The position numbers and the translations under genes are program-made. The notes under the pieces are model-generated. The model was not told the DNA's origin. It did not search any database and saw nothing but the letters and a program-made list of their open reading frames with translations. From contig JAZULW010000067.1 of assembly GCA_045603285.1 (NCBI GenBank), forward strand, positions 1-21,047: a DNA stretch of 21,047 bases, written 5' to 3'. Of this stretch, positions 1 to 7,149 are shown one piece after another. Position 1 is the stretch's first letter. Every line of letters begins with the position of its first letter. This stretch comes from RGIG3009 sp045603285 (lineage in GTDB: Bacteria > Bacillota > Clostridia > Oscillospirales > Acutalibacteraceae).

Positions 1-1
1 C

Positions 2-1225
2 GTTTCTTTCGATCTCTCCACATCCGATACGGGGGAAAGCACCGCTTCCACCGAGAATGACACAGCCGTGTCTGCAAGCACTGCCAAAACCACCACGCTC
101 CGCAAAACGACCACCACTCGTACGACCAAAACCACGGTCAAAACGACAGAAACAACGGAATCTTTCCCCGCGTATTATATTACGACGACGTCAACCACGT
201 CGACCGCCCTTCCGACAACAACTACCACCACCGTTTGGGACACGACGTCTTCTCGGCACGTTCATCGCTTTTCTTTGGCGACTTGCACCACGCCGCCCAC
301 CTGTTCCTGTGGAGAAACGAAAGGCAAGCCGTTGGGGCACTCTTGGCAAGATGCCACCTGTTCTTCTCCCGAAACATGTTTGTATTGCGGTGAGAAGAGG
401 GGCGAGCCGCTGGAACATATATATGAAGAAGAGATCGAACGTGAAGCCACTTGTTTAGACTATGGTATGCGCGTTGTGGTATGCCAACGTTGCCGTGATG
501 AAAAAGAGCGCAAGGCCATACCGGTCAAGGAACACGATCTCGTCCGAAAACCGTATCCCAACTGCGATTATTACCACATTTACAAAGACACTTGCACGTA
601 TTGCTTGCGTTCTTGGTATACCCCCGATGATGCGGAGGAACATACCTATGAACAGGAATTCGGTGAGGGAACCGCTGATTCGCACGTTGTCATTCTTCAT
701 TGTACGATATGCGATCATACCGTTGAAAGCGCCCTTCCTCATACATGGAGTAGTTGGTATTCGGAAGAAGATCCTGCCGTTTCCATTCGCGTTTGTGACG
801 TTTGCCAATATGAACAACGCAAAAACACCGCCGATATTAACTACGAAAAGGAACTCGTTTTGAATGAAGTCTTTGAACTGGTGAATCGGCAACGTGCCAT
901 TAACAATCTGCAACCGCTGATCTATTTATCGGATGCGCAAGAGGCCGCCGACATTCGCGCAAACGAATTGGTTCTTGCGTATGATTCCGACCACAAGAGA
1001 CCTGACGGAAGAGAGTGCTTTACGGTGTTCTCCGAAATCACACCGCCCATAACATATAGGCGGGCCGGAGAAAACATTGCGATGGGTCAAGAAACGCCGG
1101 GTGAGGTGATGAACGATTGGATGAATTCTTCCGGTCACCGTGCCAACATTTTGGGCGATTTTACCCACATCATTGTCGGTTACCAAGACGGCCGTTGGGT
1201 GCAACTCTTCTTAAAATTGTACTAA
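2..1225 (+). CDS. CAP (SCP-like) domain surface protein with Thr-rich linker and Cys repeats, 5' partial
   Basis: The reading frame is open from base 2, so the N-terminus and any signal peptide lie outside the window; 407 residues are visible. A GTG at 68 is in frame but has no convincing ribosome site, so it is probably not the start. Order seen: a Ser/Thr/Lys-rich low-complexity linker (about residues 22-85), then several short cysteine repeats of the CxxC or Cx5CxC kind (for example SPETCLYCGE and CDVCQYE), then a C-terminal CAP domain of about 130 residues. That domain shows NRQRAINNLQPL, a His in SDHKR, AGENIAMG and SSGHRANIL, matching the family's His/Glu/Glu/His cavity. Bacterial CAP proteins are usually secreted; their biochemical role is mostly unknown. 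The Thr-rich linker and Cys repeats suggest a cell-surface or secreted protein of a Gram-positive gut anaerobe (inference). It ends next to a shared bidirectional terminator. Confidence 0.85.
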   Translation, partial: VSFDLSTSDTGESTASTENDTAVSASTAKTTTLRKTTTTRTTKTTVKTTETTESFPAYYITTTSTTSTALPTTTTTTVWDTTSSRHVHRFSLATCTTPPTCSCGETKGKPLGHSWQDATCSSPETCLYCGEKRGEPLEHIYEEEIEREATCLDYGMRVVVCQRCRDEKERKAIPVKEHDLVRKPYPNCDYYHIYKDTCTYCLRSWYTPDDAEEHTYEQEFGEGTADSHVVILHCTICDHTVESALPHTWSSWYSEEDPAVSIRVCDVCQYEQRKNTADINYEKELVLNEVFELVNRQRAINNLQPLIYLSDAQEAADIRANELVLAYDSDHKRPDGRECFTVFSEITPPITYRRAGENIAMGQETPGEVMNDWMNSSGHRANILGDFTHIIVGYQDGRWVQLFLKLY

Positions 1226-1232
1226 CAAGTAA

Positions 1233-1269
1233 AAAAGCGCTGTGTGTTCACCGAACGCACAGCGCTTTT
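1233..1269. terminator. Bidirectional intrinsic terminator between the CAP gene and kdgK
   Basis: A 17-bp stem (arms 1233-1249 and 1253-1269, one G-U wobble, 3-base loop ACC) has A-runs on the left and T-runs on the right, so it can end transcripts from both convergent genes. Confidence 0.9.
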
Positions 1270-1281
1270 CCTTTATGTGAT

Positions 1282-2301
1282 TTAGCGTTGAACACGGCCG
1301 GAACCGTCGCCACCCGCCAGTTTTTCCACTTCGGACACACCGACACGGTTGTAGTCGCCCTCGATGGAGTGCTTGAGTGCAGAAGCCGCCACCGCAAACT
1401 CAATGGCATCCTGTGTGGATTTGCCGTTGAGAAGCGCGTAAATGAGGCCGCCGCCGAACGAGTCACCACCGCCTACGCGGTCCACAATGTGCAAGTGATA
1501 CGATTTGGAGAAGCAATAGTTTTCGCCGTCGTAAAGCATACCCGCCCAGTCGTTATCGCTGGCCGAAAGCGAGGTGCGCAACGTGATGGCCACTTTTTCA
1601 AACCCAAAACGATCCGCCAACTGTTTGGCGACCGATTTGTATCCTTCGTGGTTGAGTTTACCACCGTAAATATCCGTGCCTTCTGCTTCAATGCCGAACA
1701 CGTCTTTGGCATCTTCTTCGTTGGAGATGCACACGTCCACGTATTGGCACAAATCCGTCATCGCGGCGCGGGCCTCGTCACGCGTCCACAATTTCCCTCG
1801 GTAGTTCAAGTCGCAGGAAATTTTCACGCCTTTGGCTTTCGCCACCTTGCAAGCCTCACGGCAAATCTCCACCAAGTTATTGCCCAGTGCAGGGGTGATC
1901 CCCGTAAAATGGAACCAGTCGGCGCCTTCCAAGATGCTATCCCAATCAAAATCGGACGGTTTTGCTTCTTGAATGGCCGAATGCGCGCGGTCATAAATGC
2001 ATACAGATCCGCGTTGCGAGGCGCCTTTTTCGAGGAAATAGATGCCCACGCGGTCGCCGCCGCGCACAATTTTAGACGTATCCACCCCAAAATAACGCAA
2101 GGAATCTACCGCCGCTTGGCCGATGGCGTGTTTGGGCAATTTGGTAACGTAGGTGCTGTCCAAACCGTAGTTGGCAAGCGACACCGCCACATTGGCTTCG
2201 CCACCGCCGAAGGTAGCTTGCATTTGATCGTTTTGGAAGAACCGATAGTAACCGTTGGGCGCAAGGCGAAGCATCAATTCGCCAAAAGTAACCACTTTCA
2301 T
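1282..2301 (-). CDS. kdgK: 2-keto-3-deoxygluconate kinase (PfkB family)
   Basis: Phosphorylates 2-keto-3-deoxy-D-gluconate (KDG) to KDPG with ATP in the cytoplasm; fourth step after glucuronate isomerisation. The 339-residue protein opens with VVTFGELMLRLAP, a typical KdgK N-terminus, followed by the GGGEANVAVSLANYG substrate-side motif (residues 32-46). The PfkB signature DRVGGGDSFGGG sits at about 274-285, with D280 as the likely catalytic base. Length is normal for the family. The ATG at 2301 follows a strong GAGGGAGGG ribosome site lying in the last codons of eda, whose stop codon is 3 bp upstream. It is the last gene of the operon. Its position directly after an aldolase homologue supports KDG rather than ribose or fructose as substrate; activity on 2-keto-3-deoxygalactonate cannot be excluded. 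Confidence 0.93.
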   Translation of the reverse strand: MKVVTFGELMLRLAPNGYYRFFQNDQMQATFGGGEANVAVSLANYGLDSTYVTKLPKHAIGQAAVDSLRYFGVDTSKIVRGGDRVGIYFLEKGASQRGSVCIYDRAHSAIQEAKPSDFDWDSILEGADWFHFTGITPALGNNLVEICREACKVAKAKGVKISCDLNYRGKLWTRDEARAAMTDLCQYVDVCISNEEDAKDVFGIEAEGTDIYGGKLNHEGYKSVAKQLADRFGFEKVAITLRTSLSASDNDWAGMLYDGENYCFSKSYHLHIVDRVGGGDSFGGGLIYALLNGKSTQDAIEFAVAASALKHSIEGDYNRVGVSEVEKLAGGDGSGRVQR

Positions 2302-2304
2302 CTT

Positions 2305-2856
2305 TTAACCCTCCCTCTTTTCCAAGGCTTCTTTCACAAAGAAACTGCCGCCGATGGCCGCCACTTTGTCAAAGGCCATAAATTCGTCAATGTTGCTTCT
2401 GTCCACGCCACCGGTGGGAATGAACTTGATTTGCGGGAACGGAGCTGCCAAGGCTTTGAGCGCCTTAAGGCCGCCGTAAATATTGGCGGGGAAAAATTTG
2501 ACGGTGGTGATGCCCAGTTCAAGCGCTTGCATAATCTCAGTCGGAGTTACACAACCGGGATAATACGGGATACCGCGTTCGTTGCAGATGTGTGCAACAG
2601 CCACCGACAAACCGGGCGACACAATGAATTGTGCACCCGCCGCAAGCGCGGCTTCGCATTGCTCCGCGTTGATGACCGTGCCTGCACCGATACTCATATC
2701 GGGATACTGTTTCACGGCATAGGCAATGGCGTCTGCCGCACAAGCGGTACGAAAGGTAATCTCCGCGCAGTGGATGCCGTTGTTTTTAAGTGCGGTGAGA
2801 ATTTTATCCGTTTCGGATACTTCTTTGATGACCACAACAGGAATATACTTTTCCAT
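2305..2856 (-). CDS. eda: KDPG/KHG aldolase (short form)
   Basis: Class I aldolase that splits 2-keto-3-deoxy-6-phosphogluconate into pyruvate and glyceraldehyde 3-phosphate. Key residues are visible: E32 in CAEITFRT, R36, T60 in GAGTVI, and the Schiff-base lysine K120 in TTVKFFPAN. PTGGVD at about 147-152 forms the phosphate-binding loop and IGGSFFV follows. At 183 residues it is shorter than typical Eda (about 205-215): it starts almost at the first beta strand (YIPVVVI) and lacks the usual C-terminal helix after the GGS motif. No frameshift is evident, since all core strands are present. The start ATG (2856) lies 3 bp after the uxuB stop, with GGGGGTG as ribosome site inside the uxuB end. 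Translational coupling with uxuB and kdgK is likely. Confidence 0.92.
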   Translation of the reverse strand: MEKYIPVVVIKEVSETDKILTALKNNGIHCAEITFRTACAADAIAYAVKQYPDMSIGAGTVINAEQCEAALAAGAQFIVSPGLSVAVAHICNERGIPYYPGCVTPTEIMQALELGITTVKFFPANIYGGLKALKALAAPFPQIKFIPTGGVDRSNIDEFMAFDKVAAIGGSFFVKEALEKREG

Positions 2857-2859
2857 TTT

Positions 2860-3711
2860 TCACACCCCCGAATAGGCGGAAAACCCGCCGTCTATTGGCA
2901 ATACCACACCGGTGATAAACCCGGCGGCTTGGTTGTTCACAAGGAAGAGCAGGCCGCCTTCCAACTCGCTATCTTTACCGAAACGCCCCATCGGTGTGGC
3001 GGCTAAGATCTTGCCCGTACGCGCCGTAGGCGTGCCATCTTCGTTGAAAAGGAGTTTTGCGTTTTGCTTGGTAGCAAAGAAACCGGGCGCGATGGCATTT
3101 ACGCGAATACCCACGCGCGAAAAGTGCACCGCCAACCATTGCGTGAAATTGGAAATCGCGGCTTTGGCACCCGAATACGCGGGAATTTTGGTAAGCGGTG
3201 TGTAGGCATTCATAGACGAAATATTCAGAATGTTACACCCCTCACGCCCCACCATTTGTCGGGCAAACGCTTGTGTAGGAATTAAGGTGCCGAGGAAATT
3301 GAGGTTAAACACAAACCCCACACCGCCGGCATCCAAATCAAAGAAACTTTTGGTATCGGCATCGATATCGCCCGGCTCAAAATATTCTTTGTCGGTGGTG
3401 GCACGCGGATTGTTTCCGCCGGCACCGTTCACGAGGATATCGCACGGACCGAAATCTTCCATCACGGCATCGGCCACGGCATAGCACGTTTCCTTTTCCA
3501 AAACATTGCACGCATACGCTTTGGCAATACCGCCTTCCTCGGCAATCTCACGCGCATACGCCTCCGCCGCTTCAAAATTGAGGTCGAGCAACGCCACTTT
3601 GGCACCGGCACGCGCGAGCACTTTGGCAAAGTGGCTGCACAACACACCGCCCGCACCCGTTACGACTGCCACTTTTCCGGTAAGGTCCGTGTTCAGTACA
3701 TTTGGTTTCAT
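2860..3711 (-). CDS. uxuB: D-mannonate oxidoreductase (fructuronate reductase), SDR type
   Basis: Reversibly reduces D-fructuronate to D-mannonate with NAD(P)H. The 283-residue protein is a classical short-chain dehydrogenase: cofactor motif TGAGGVL (residues 18-24), NGAGG (95-99), and the catalytic set S166, Y179, K183 (ISSMNAY and YSGAK). The ending GGFSAYSGV is a hallmark I associate with the YjmF/UxuB SDR group in Firmicutes rather than with the unrelated long-chain UxuB of E. coli. A longer reading frame runs up to 3792, but the ATG at 3711 has an excellent AAGGAGGGG ribosome site 5 bases away, so I place the start there, 10 bp after the uxuA stop. Its place between uxuA and eda fits fructuronate reductase; other sugar-acid SDR activities are the main alternative. 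Confidence 0.9.
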   Translation of the reverse strand: MKPNVLNTDLTGKVAVVTGAGGVLCSHFAKVLARAGAKVALLDLNFEAAEAYAREIAEEGGIAKAYACNVLEKETCYAVADAVMEDFGPCDILVNGAGGNNPRATTDKEYFEPGDIDADTKSFFDLDAGGVGFVFNLNFLGTLIPTQAFARQMVGREGCNILNISSMNAYTPLTKIPAYSGAKAAISNFTQWLAVHFSRVGIRVNAIAPGFFATKQNAKLLFNEDGTPTARTGKILAATPMGRFGKDSELEGGLLFLVNNQAAGFITGVVLPIDGGFSAYSGV

Positions 3712-3721
3712 AGTCCCCTCC

Positions 3722-4768
3722 TTATCGTTTTTCACAGGCTTCAAACAAGCCGTTGATATACGCCGCACCGAGCGCGCGATCAAACAAACCATAGCCGGGT
3801 TTTCCCGTTTCGCCCCAGATCATCCGTCCGTGGTCGGGACGAACATACCCGTCAAAACCGCAGTCAACCAGCGCTTTCACCACTTCGTACATATCGAGCG
3901 AACCGCACGAAGACAGGTGTGCGCGTTCTTCAAACGAACCATCTTCCATGATCTTTACGTTGCGGATGTGCATAAACGCGATGCGTTTCATTGCCGCGTA
4001 TTTGCGCACCATCGCCACCACGTCGTTGGAAGCGGCACAACCCAAACTACCCGTGCACAGGCACAAACAGTTGGCCGGGCTATCTACCAATTGTAAGAAA
4101 CGATCCAGATTTTGTTCGTTGGTGATGATACGCGGAAGTCCGAAAATGGGATACGGCGGATCGTCGGGATGGATGGCCATTTTCACACCGCATTCTTCCG
4201 CTACGGGAATTACTTTTTTAAGGAAACGCTCCAAATTGGCCCAAAGACCTTCTTCACCGAGCTGACCGTACGCACCGATCAGTTCTCGCACTTGTTCTTG
4301 CGTGTAGCTGGAATCCCAACCGGGAAGATGAATGTCGTCTTTAAGCGGGTCAAGACCTTTCATCTGCTCCCAATACATCACCAAACTGGTGGAGCCGTCG
4401 GACGCTTTTTTGTCAAGTTGGGTGCGCGTCCAGTCAAACACGGGCATAAAATTATACGTCACACACTTGATGCCGTAGGCGGCGCAACGACGGATGTTCT
4501 CGCAATACACGTCAAGCAAATGTTCCACGTCACCGCGGCCGAGTTTGATATCTTCGTGCACGGGAATGGATTCCACCACGTCAAACACAAGACCATGTTG
4601 TTCGCATTGCACTTTCATCGCGGCAAGGCTTTCCGTCGGCCACACTTCACCTGGTTTCACGTCATACACAGCGGATACGATGGAACGCATACCGGGAATC
4701 TGCGAAATGTTTTCAAGCGTAACGGGGTCGCTTTCGCCGTACCAACGGAACGACAGTTTCATTTTCAT
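3722..4768 (-). CDS. uxuA: Mannonate dehydratase
   Basis: Dehydrates D-mannonate to 2-keto-3-deoxygluconate; a metal-dependent TIM-barrel (xylose isomerase-like) enzyme. The 348-residue product starts MKMKLSFRWYGESDPV, a typical UxuA opening. It carries metal and substrate motifs such as AIHPDDPP, CTGSLGC, FMHIRNVK and RPDHGR. Length is within the family range. The reading frame extends upstream to 4813, but the ATG at 4768 sits 7 bases after GGAGGG and overlaps the uxaC stop as ATGA (4-bp overlap), the usual sign of translational coupling, so this start is preferred. A second ATG 6 bp further in (4762) is less well spaced. Its role in the glucuronate branch follows from the flanking uxaC and uxuB. 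Confidence 0.95.
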   Translation of the reverse strand: MKMKLSFRWYGESDPVTLENISQIPGMRSIVSAVYDVKPGEVWPTESLAAMKVQCEQHGLVFDVVESIPVHEDIKLGRGDVEHLLDVYCENIRRCAAYGIKCVTYNFMPVFDWTRTQLDKKASDGSTSLVMYWEQMKGLDPLKDDIHLPGWDSSYTQEQVRELIGAYGQLGEEGLWANLERFLKKVIPVAEECGVKMAIHPDDPPYPIFGLPRIITNEQNLDRFLQLVDSPANCLCLCTGSLGCAASNDVVAMVRKYAAMKRIAFMHIRNVKIMEDGSFEERAHLSSCGSLDMYEVVKALVDCGFDGYVRPDHGRMIWGETGKPGYGLFDRALGAAYINGLFEACEKR

Positions 4769-6177
4769 ACTTTTTCCCTCCAAGCAAAATAGCGTTTGGC
4801 GTTGTTGTAGCAAATATCACGCACCAGCGTTTCCAACGTTTTTTTATCAGCAGGATACTCACCGTTTTCCACCCAAGAACCAATCAACTCACACAAAATG
4901 CGGCGGAAATATTCGTGACGGGTATAACTCAAAAAACTGCGCGAATCGGTAAGCATACCCACAAAATTGCCAAGCAACCCTAAGTTGGCCAGGCTTGTTA
5001 TTTGGTCAATCATCCCTTGCTTATTGTCATTAAACCACCAAGCACTGCCGTGCTGGATCTTGCCGGCTATTTCCGCACCTTGGAATGCCCCAATGAGGGT
5101 GTCGATAGCGGCATTATCGTTAGGGTCTAAACTGTACACAATGGTACGCGGCAACTCCTTTGTTTGGTCAAGCGCATTCAGCAGTTGTGCCAATGCAACT
5201 TGGCCGTTGTGCGGACCGATACAGTCGTAACCCGTGTCGGGACCAAGCGACTGGAACATACGGGTGTTGGGGTTGCGAAGCGCGTTGTAGTGCAGTTGCA
5301 TCACCCAACCAAGGCGCGCATACGCTCTGGCACAGAAGAGTAATAAATCGGTTTTAAAGATATCGGCTTCCGTCGCGGTAACGGCTTGTCCGTCCATTGC
5401 TTTTTCCATAATGGCTTGTACGGTATCTTCGTCTGCGGGCACGTACACCATACGGTCAAGGCCGTGGTCGCTAATGCGGCATCCATGCGCATCAAAATGA
5501 GCCATCCGCATCGCCAAGGCGGCTTTCAACCCCGTAACGGTGTGAATGGGTTTGCCGATCACGTCTTCCAGTTGTTCCAGATAAGACAACCATCCGTCTT
5601 TCTCAATATTGAGCGCTTTATCAGGACGGAAAGAGGGTGCCACCACCGTTTTAAACGAGGGGTCAGCCGCCAATTTGCGATGCCATTCGAGCGAATCAAC
5701 AGGGTCGTCCGTTGTGCCGATAAAGGTAACGTTACTCATTTCAATCAAACGGCGCACACCCGTTTTCCCGCGTTGCAACACCGACTGCGTGAGTTGCCAC
5801 ACCTCTTCGGCGGTATCGCCGTTTAAAATTCCGTCATAGCCAAAATAGGTTTTGAGTTCCAAATGACACCAGTGATACATCGGGTTGCCGATGGCACGGG
5901 GCAACGCTTCGGCAAATTTTTGGAACTTCTCACGGTCGCTTGCGCCGCCCGTGATATAATATTCATCCACACCGTTGGAACGCATCACGCGCCACTTATA
6001 GTGGTCACCGTATAACCACACTTGCGTGATATTTTCAAAATGTTTGTCCTCAAAAATCTCGCGAGGACTGACGTGGCAATGATAATCCGCAATGGGCATT
6101 TCTTTGGCAAACTCGTGATACAGGGTTTTCGCTGTAGGAGTGGATAGCAAAAAATCGGCATCCATAAACGGTTTCAT
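4765..6177 (-). CDS. uxaC: Glucuronate isomerase (uronate isomerase)
   Basis: Converts D-glucuronate to D-fructuronate (family members also take D-galacturonate to D-tagaturonate); amidohydrolase-like TIM barrel. The 470-residue length matches the family. The metal-binding H33-x-H35 appears in ADYHCHVSP near the N-terminus. Further UxaC-like segments are ALPRAIGNPMYHWCHLEL, FIGTTDDPVDSL and FVGMLTDSRSFLSY. The frame is open to 6345, but the ATG at 6177 has an AAAGGAG ribosome site, and the extra residues upstream would run through the promoter region, so 6177 is the start. It is the first gene of the five-gene operon. No tagaturonate reductase or altronate dehydratase is present in the window, so the nearby pathway serves glucuronate rather than galacturonate. 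Confidence 0.95.
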   Translation of the reverse strand: MKPFMDADFLLSTPTAKTLYHEFAKEMPIADYHCHVSPREIFEDKHFENITQVWLYGDHYKWRVMRSNGVDEYYITGGASDREKFQKFAEALPRAIGNPMYHWCHLELKTYFGYDGILNGDTAEEVWQLTQSVLQRGKTGVRRLIEMSNVTFIGTTDDPVDSLEWHRKLAADPSFKTVVAPSFRPDKALNIEKDGWLSYLEQLEDVIGKPIHTVTGLKAALAMRMAHFDAHGCRISDHGLDRMVYVPADEDTVQAIMEKAMDGQAVTATEADIFKTDLLLFCARAYARLGWVMQLHYNALRNPNTRMFQSLGPDTGYDCIGPHNGQVALAQLLNALDQTKELPRTIVYSLDPNDNAAIDTLIGAFQGAEIAGKIQHGSAWWFNDNKQGMIDQITSLANLGLLGNFVGMLTDSRSFLSYTRHEYFRRILCELIGSWVENGEYPADKKTLETLVRDICYNNAKRYFAWREKV

Positions 6178-6202
6178 AGGAAATTTCTCCTTTCGCAATG
6201 AG

Positions 6203-6231
6203 AGTATAGCATATCTTTTTGCAATTTTAAT
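6203..6231 (-). promoter_or_regulatory. Probable promoter of the uxaC operon (extended -10)
   Basis: On the minus strand TATACT (6208-6203) is preceded by TGC, giving an extended -10 box. The -35 position (6231-6226) is poor in consensus and falls inside the 16-bp palindrome 6220-6235. A weak -35 covered by an operator suggests control by a regulator (inference). Confidence 0.6.
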
Positions 6232-6243
6232 TGCATATATTGT

Positions 6244-6272
6244 TTGACTTATTGCAAAAATTGCGGTAAACT
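6244..6272 (+). promoter_or_regulatory. Possible promoter of the first AraC-family gene
   Basis: TTGACT (6244-6249), a 17-bp spacer and TAAACT (6267-6272) resemble a sigma-A promoter. The start of transcription would be about 6279, right at the GAGGTG ribosome site, so the leader would be very short. TATATT at 6236-6241 is an alternative -10 without a good -35. Confidence 0.45.
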
Positions 6273-6290
6273 TGCAATGAGGTGATTTCC

Positions 6291-7145
6291 ATGCGCGAAC
6301 GTGCTCAACGTTTTGACCCACGTCAACACATGCAACGGCCAACATTTGAGATTTTTCATTATCGTGAACCGCGCGGCGAAGGCGTTCAGATCCATCACCA
6401 CGATTTTTACGAGGTATATTTCTTATTAGACGGCGACGTGGAATATTGGGTGGACGGCGGTATCTACCGCCTAAAACCGGGAGATTTGATGCTCATCAAT
6501 CCGCAAGAGTTCCACCGCCCCATCGTGACGGGGGATACGGGGATTTATGAACGCATCGTACTGTGGATCAACAAAGACTATTTGGAAAGCCTGGCAGATC
6601 ACGATTTTTTGTCCCTATGTTTTGATAAAGCCTCCCCCACCCACACGAATCTGTTGCACCCGTCAGCGGCACAACGTACCTCGTTGCACGACCGTTTAGG
6701 GCAACTGATACGTGAATCGTACAGCACCGAACCGGGGGCACAAGCTTGCGCAACGGGTGTTTTTTTGCAATTTATGACTGAAGTAAACCGTATGGCATTG
6801 CGTGCCGATGCCCGCCGCGGGGCACAACAGGAATCGTCACCGCTTGTGACACGGGTGATCACCTATATTCGCGAACATTGTCGGGAGGAACTCTCCCTCG
6901 ACGGGTTAGCGCAACGGTTTTACGTGAGTAAGTATCACCTCTCCCACGAGTTCAGCCGCGAGGTTGGTATCGGCGTGTATCGCTACATTTTGCTTAACCG
7001 TCTTTCCATGGCACGGCAACTGTTGGCGGAGGGCATTGCCCCGGGTGATGTGTGTGTCCATTGTGGTTTTAAAGATTATACCGCCTTTTTCCGTGCGTTC
7101 AAGGCAGAATACGGTGTCAGTCCGCGTGAGAGCGCAACCGACTGA
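6291..7145 (+). CDS. AraC-family transcriptional regulator with N-terminal cupin domain
   Basis: Predicted ligand-responsive DNA-binding regulator of 284 residues. Residues about 15-90 form an AraC-type cupin sensor: IHHHDFYEVYFLLDGDVEYW, then LKPGDLMLINPQEFHRP. The C-terminal 100 residues carry the double helix-turn-helix, with LSLDGLAQRFYVSKYHLSHEF as the first HTH and VCVHCGFKDYTAFFRAFKAEYGVSP around the second. GTG at 6282 is an in-frame alternative, but the ATG at 6291 lies 6 bases after GAGGTG, which overlaps that GTG, so 6291 is chosen. It is divergent from uxaC over a repeat-rich control region, which makes it the best candidate for local control of the uxaC operon (inference). Its stop lies 4 bp from the stop of the convergent regulator gene, and no terminator is visible between them. 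Confidence 0.93.
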   Translation: MRERAQRFDPRQHMQRPTFEIFHYREPRGEGVQIHHHDFYEVYFLLDGDVEYWVDGGIYRLKPGDLMLINPQEFHRPIVTGDTGIYERIVLWINKDYLESLADHDFLSLCFDKASPTHTNLLHPSAAQRTSLHDRLGQLIRESYSTEPGAQACATGVFLQFMTEVNRMALRADARRGAQQESSPLVTRVITYIREHCREELSLDGLAQRFYVSKYHLSHEFSREVGIGVYRYILLNRLSMARQLLAEGIAPGDVCVHCGFKDYTAFFRAFKAEYGVSPRESATD

Positions 7146-7149
7146 TTGT

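Larger units (their letters stand above)
6193..6281. promoter_or_regulatory. TTGCAA-type repeat cluster / putative operators between uxaC and araC
   Basis: The 113-bp divergent region holds six TTGCAA-like units, starting at 6193 (TCGCAA), 6219, 6231 (TTGCAT), 6252, 6261 (TTGCGG) and 6272. Two of them form a perfect palindrome TGCAATT-TT-AATTGCA at 6220-6235, over the uxaC -35. GCAATGAG occurs twice, at 6195-6202 and 6274-6281, once near each gene's ribosome site. Several distances are near one or two helical turns (9, 11, 12, 21 bp). The likely binder is the adjacent AraC-type regulator or another hexuronate regulator (inference). Confidence 0.6.

Noticed and set aside
1117..3006. Long plus-strand open frame of 629 codons opposite kdgK and eda
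   Set aside because: It is the antisense shadow of real minus-strand genes, has no ribosome site or known domain, and runs through the terminator at 1233-1269.
6178..6290. TTGCAA repeats as a CRISPR-like array or a catabolite-repression cre site
   Set aside because: Units are 6-8 bp with irregular spacing, and none fits the cre consensus.
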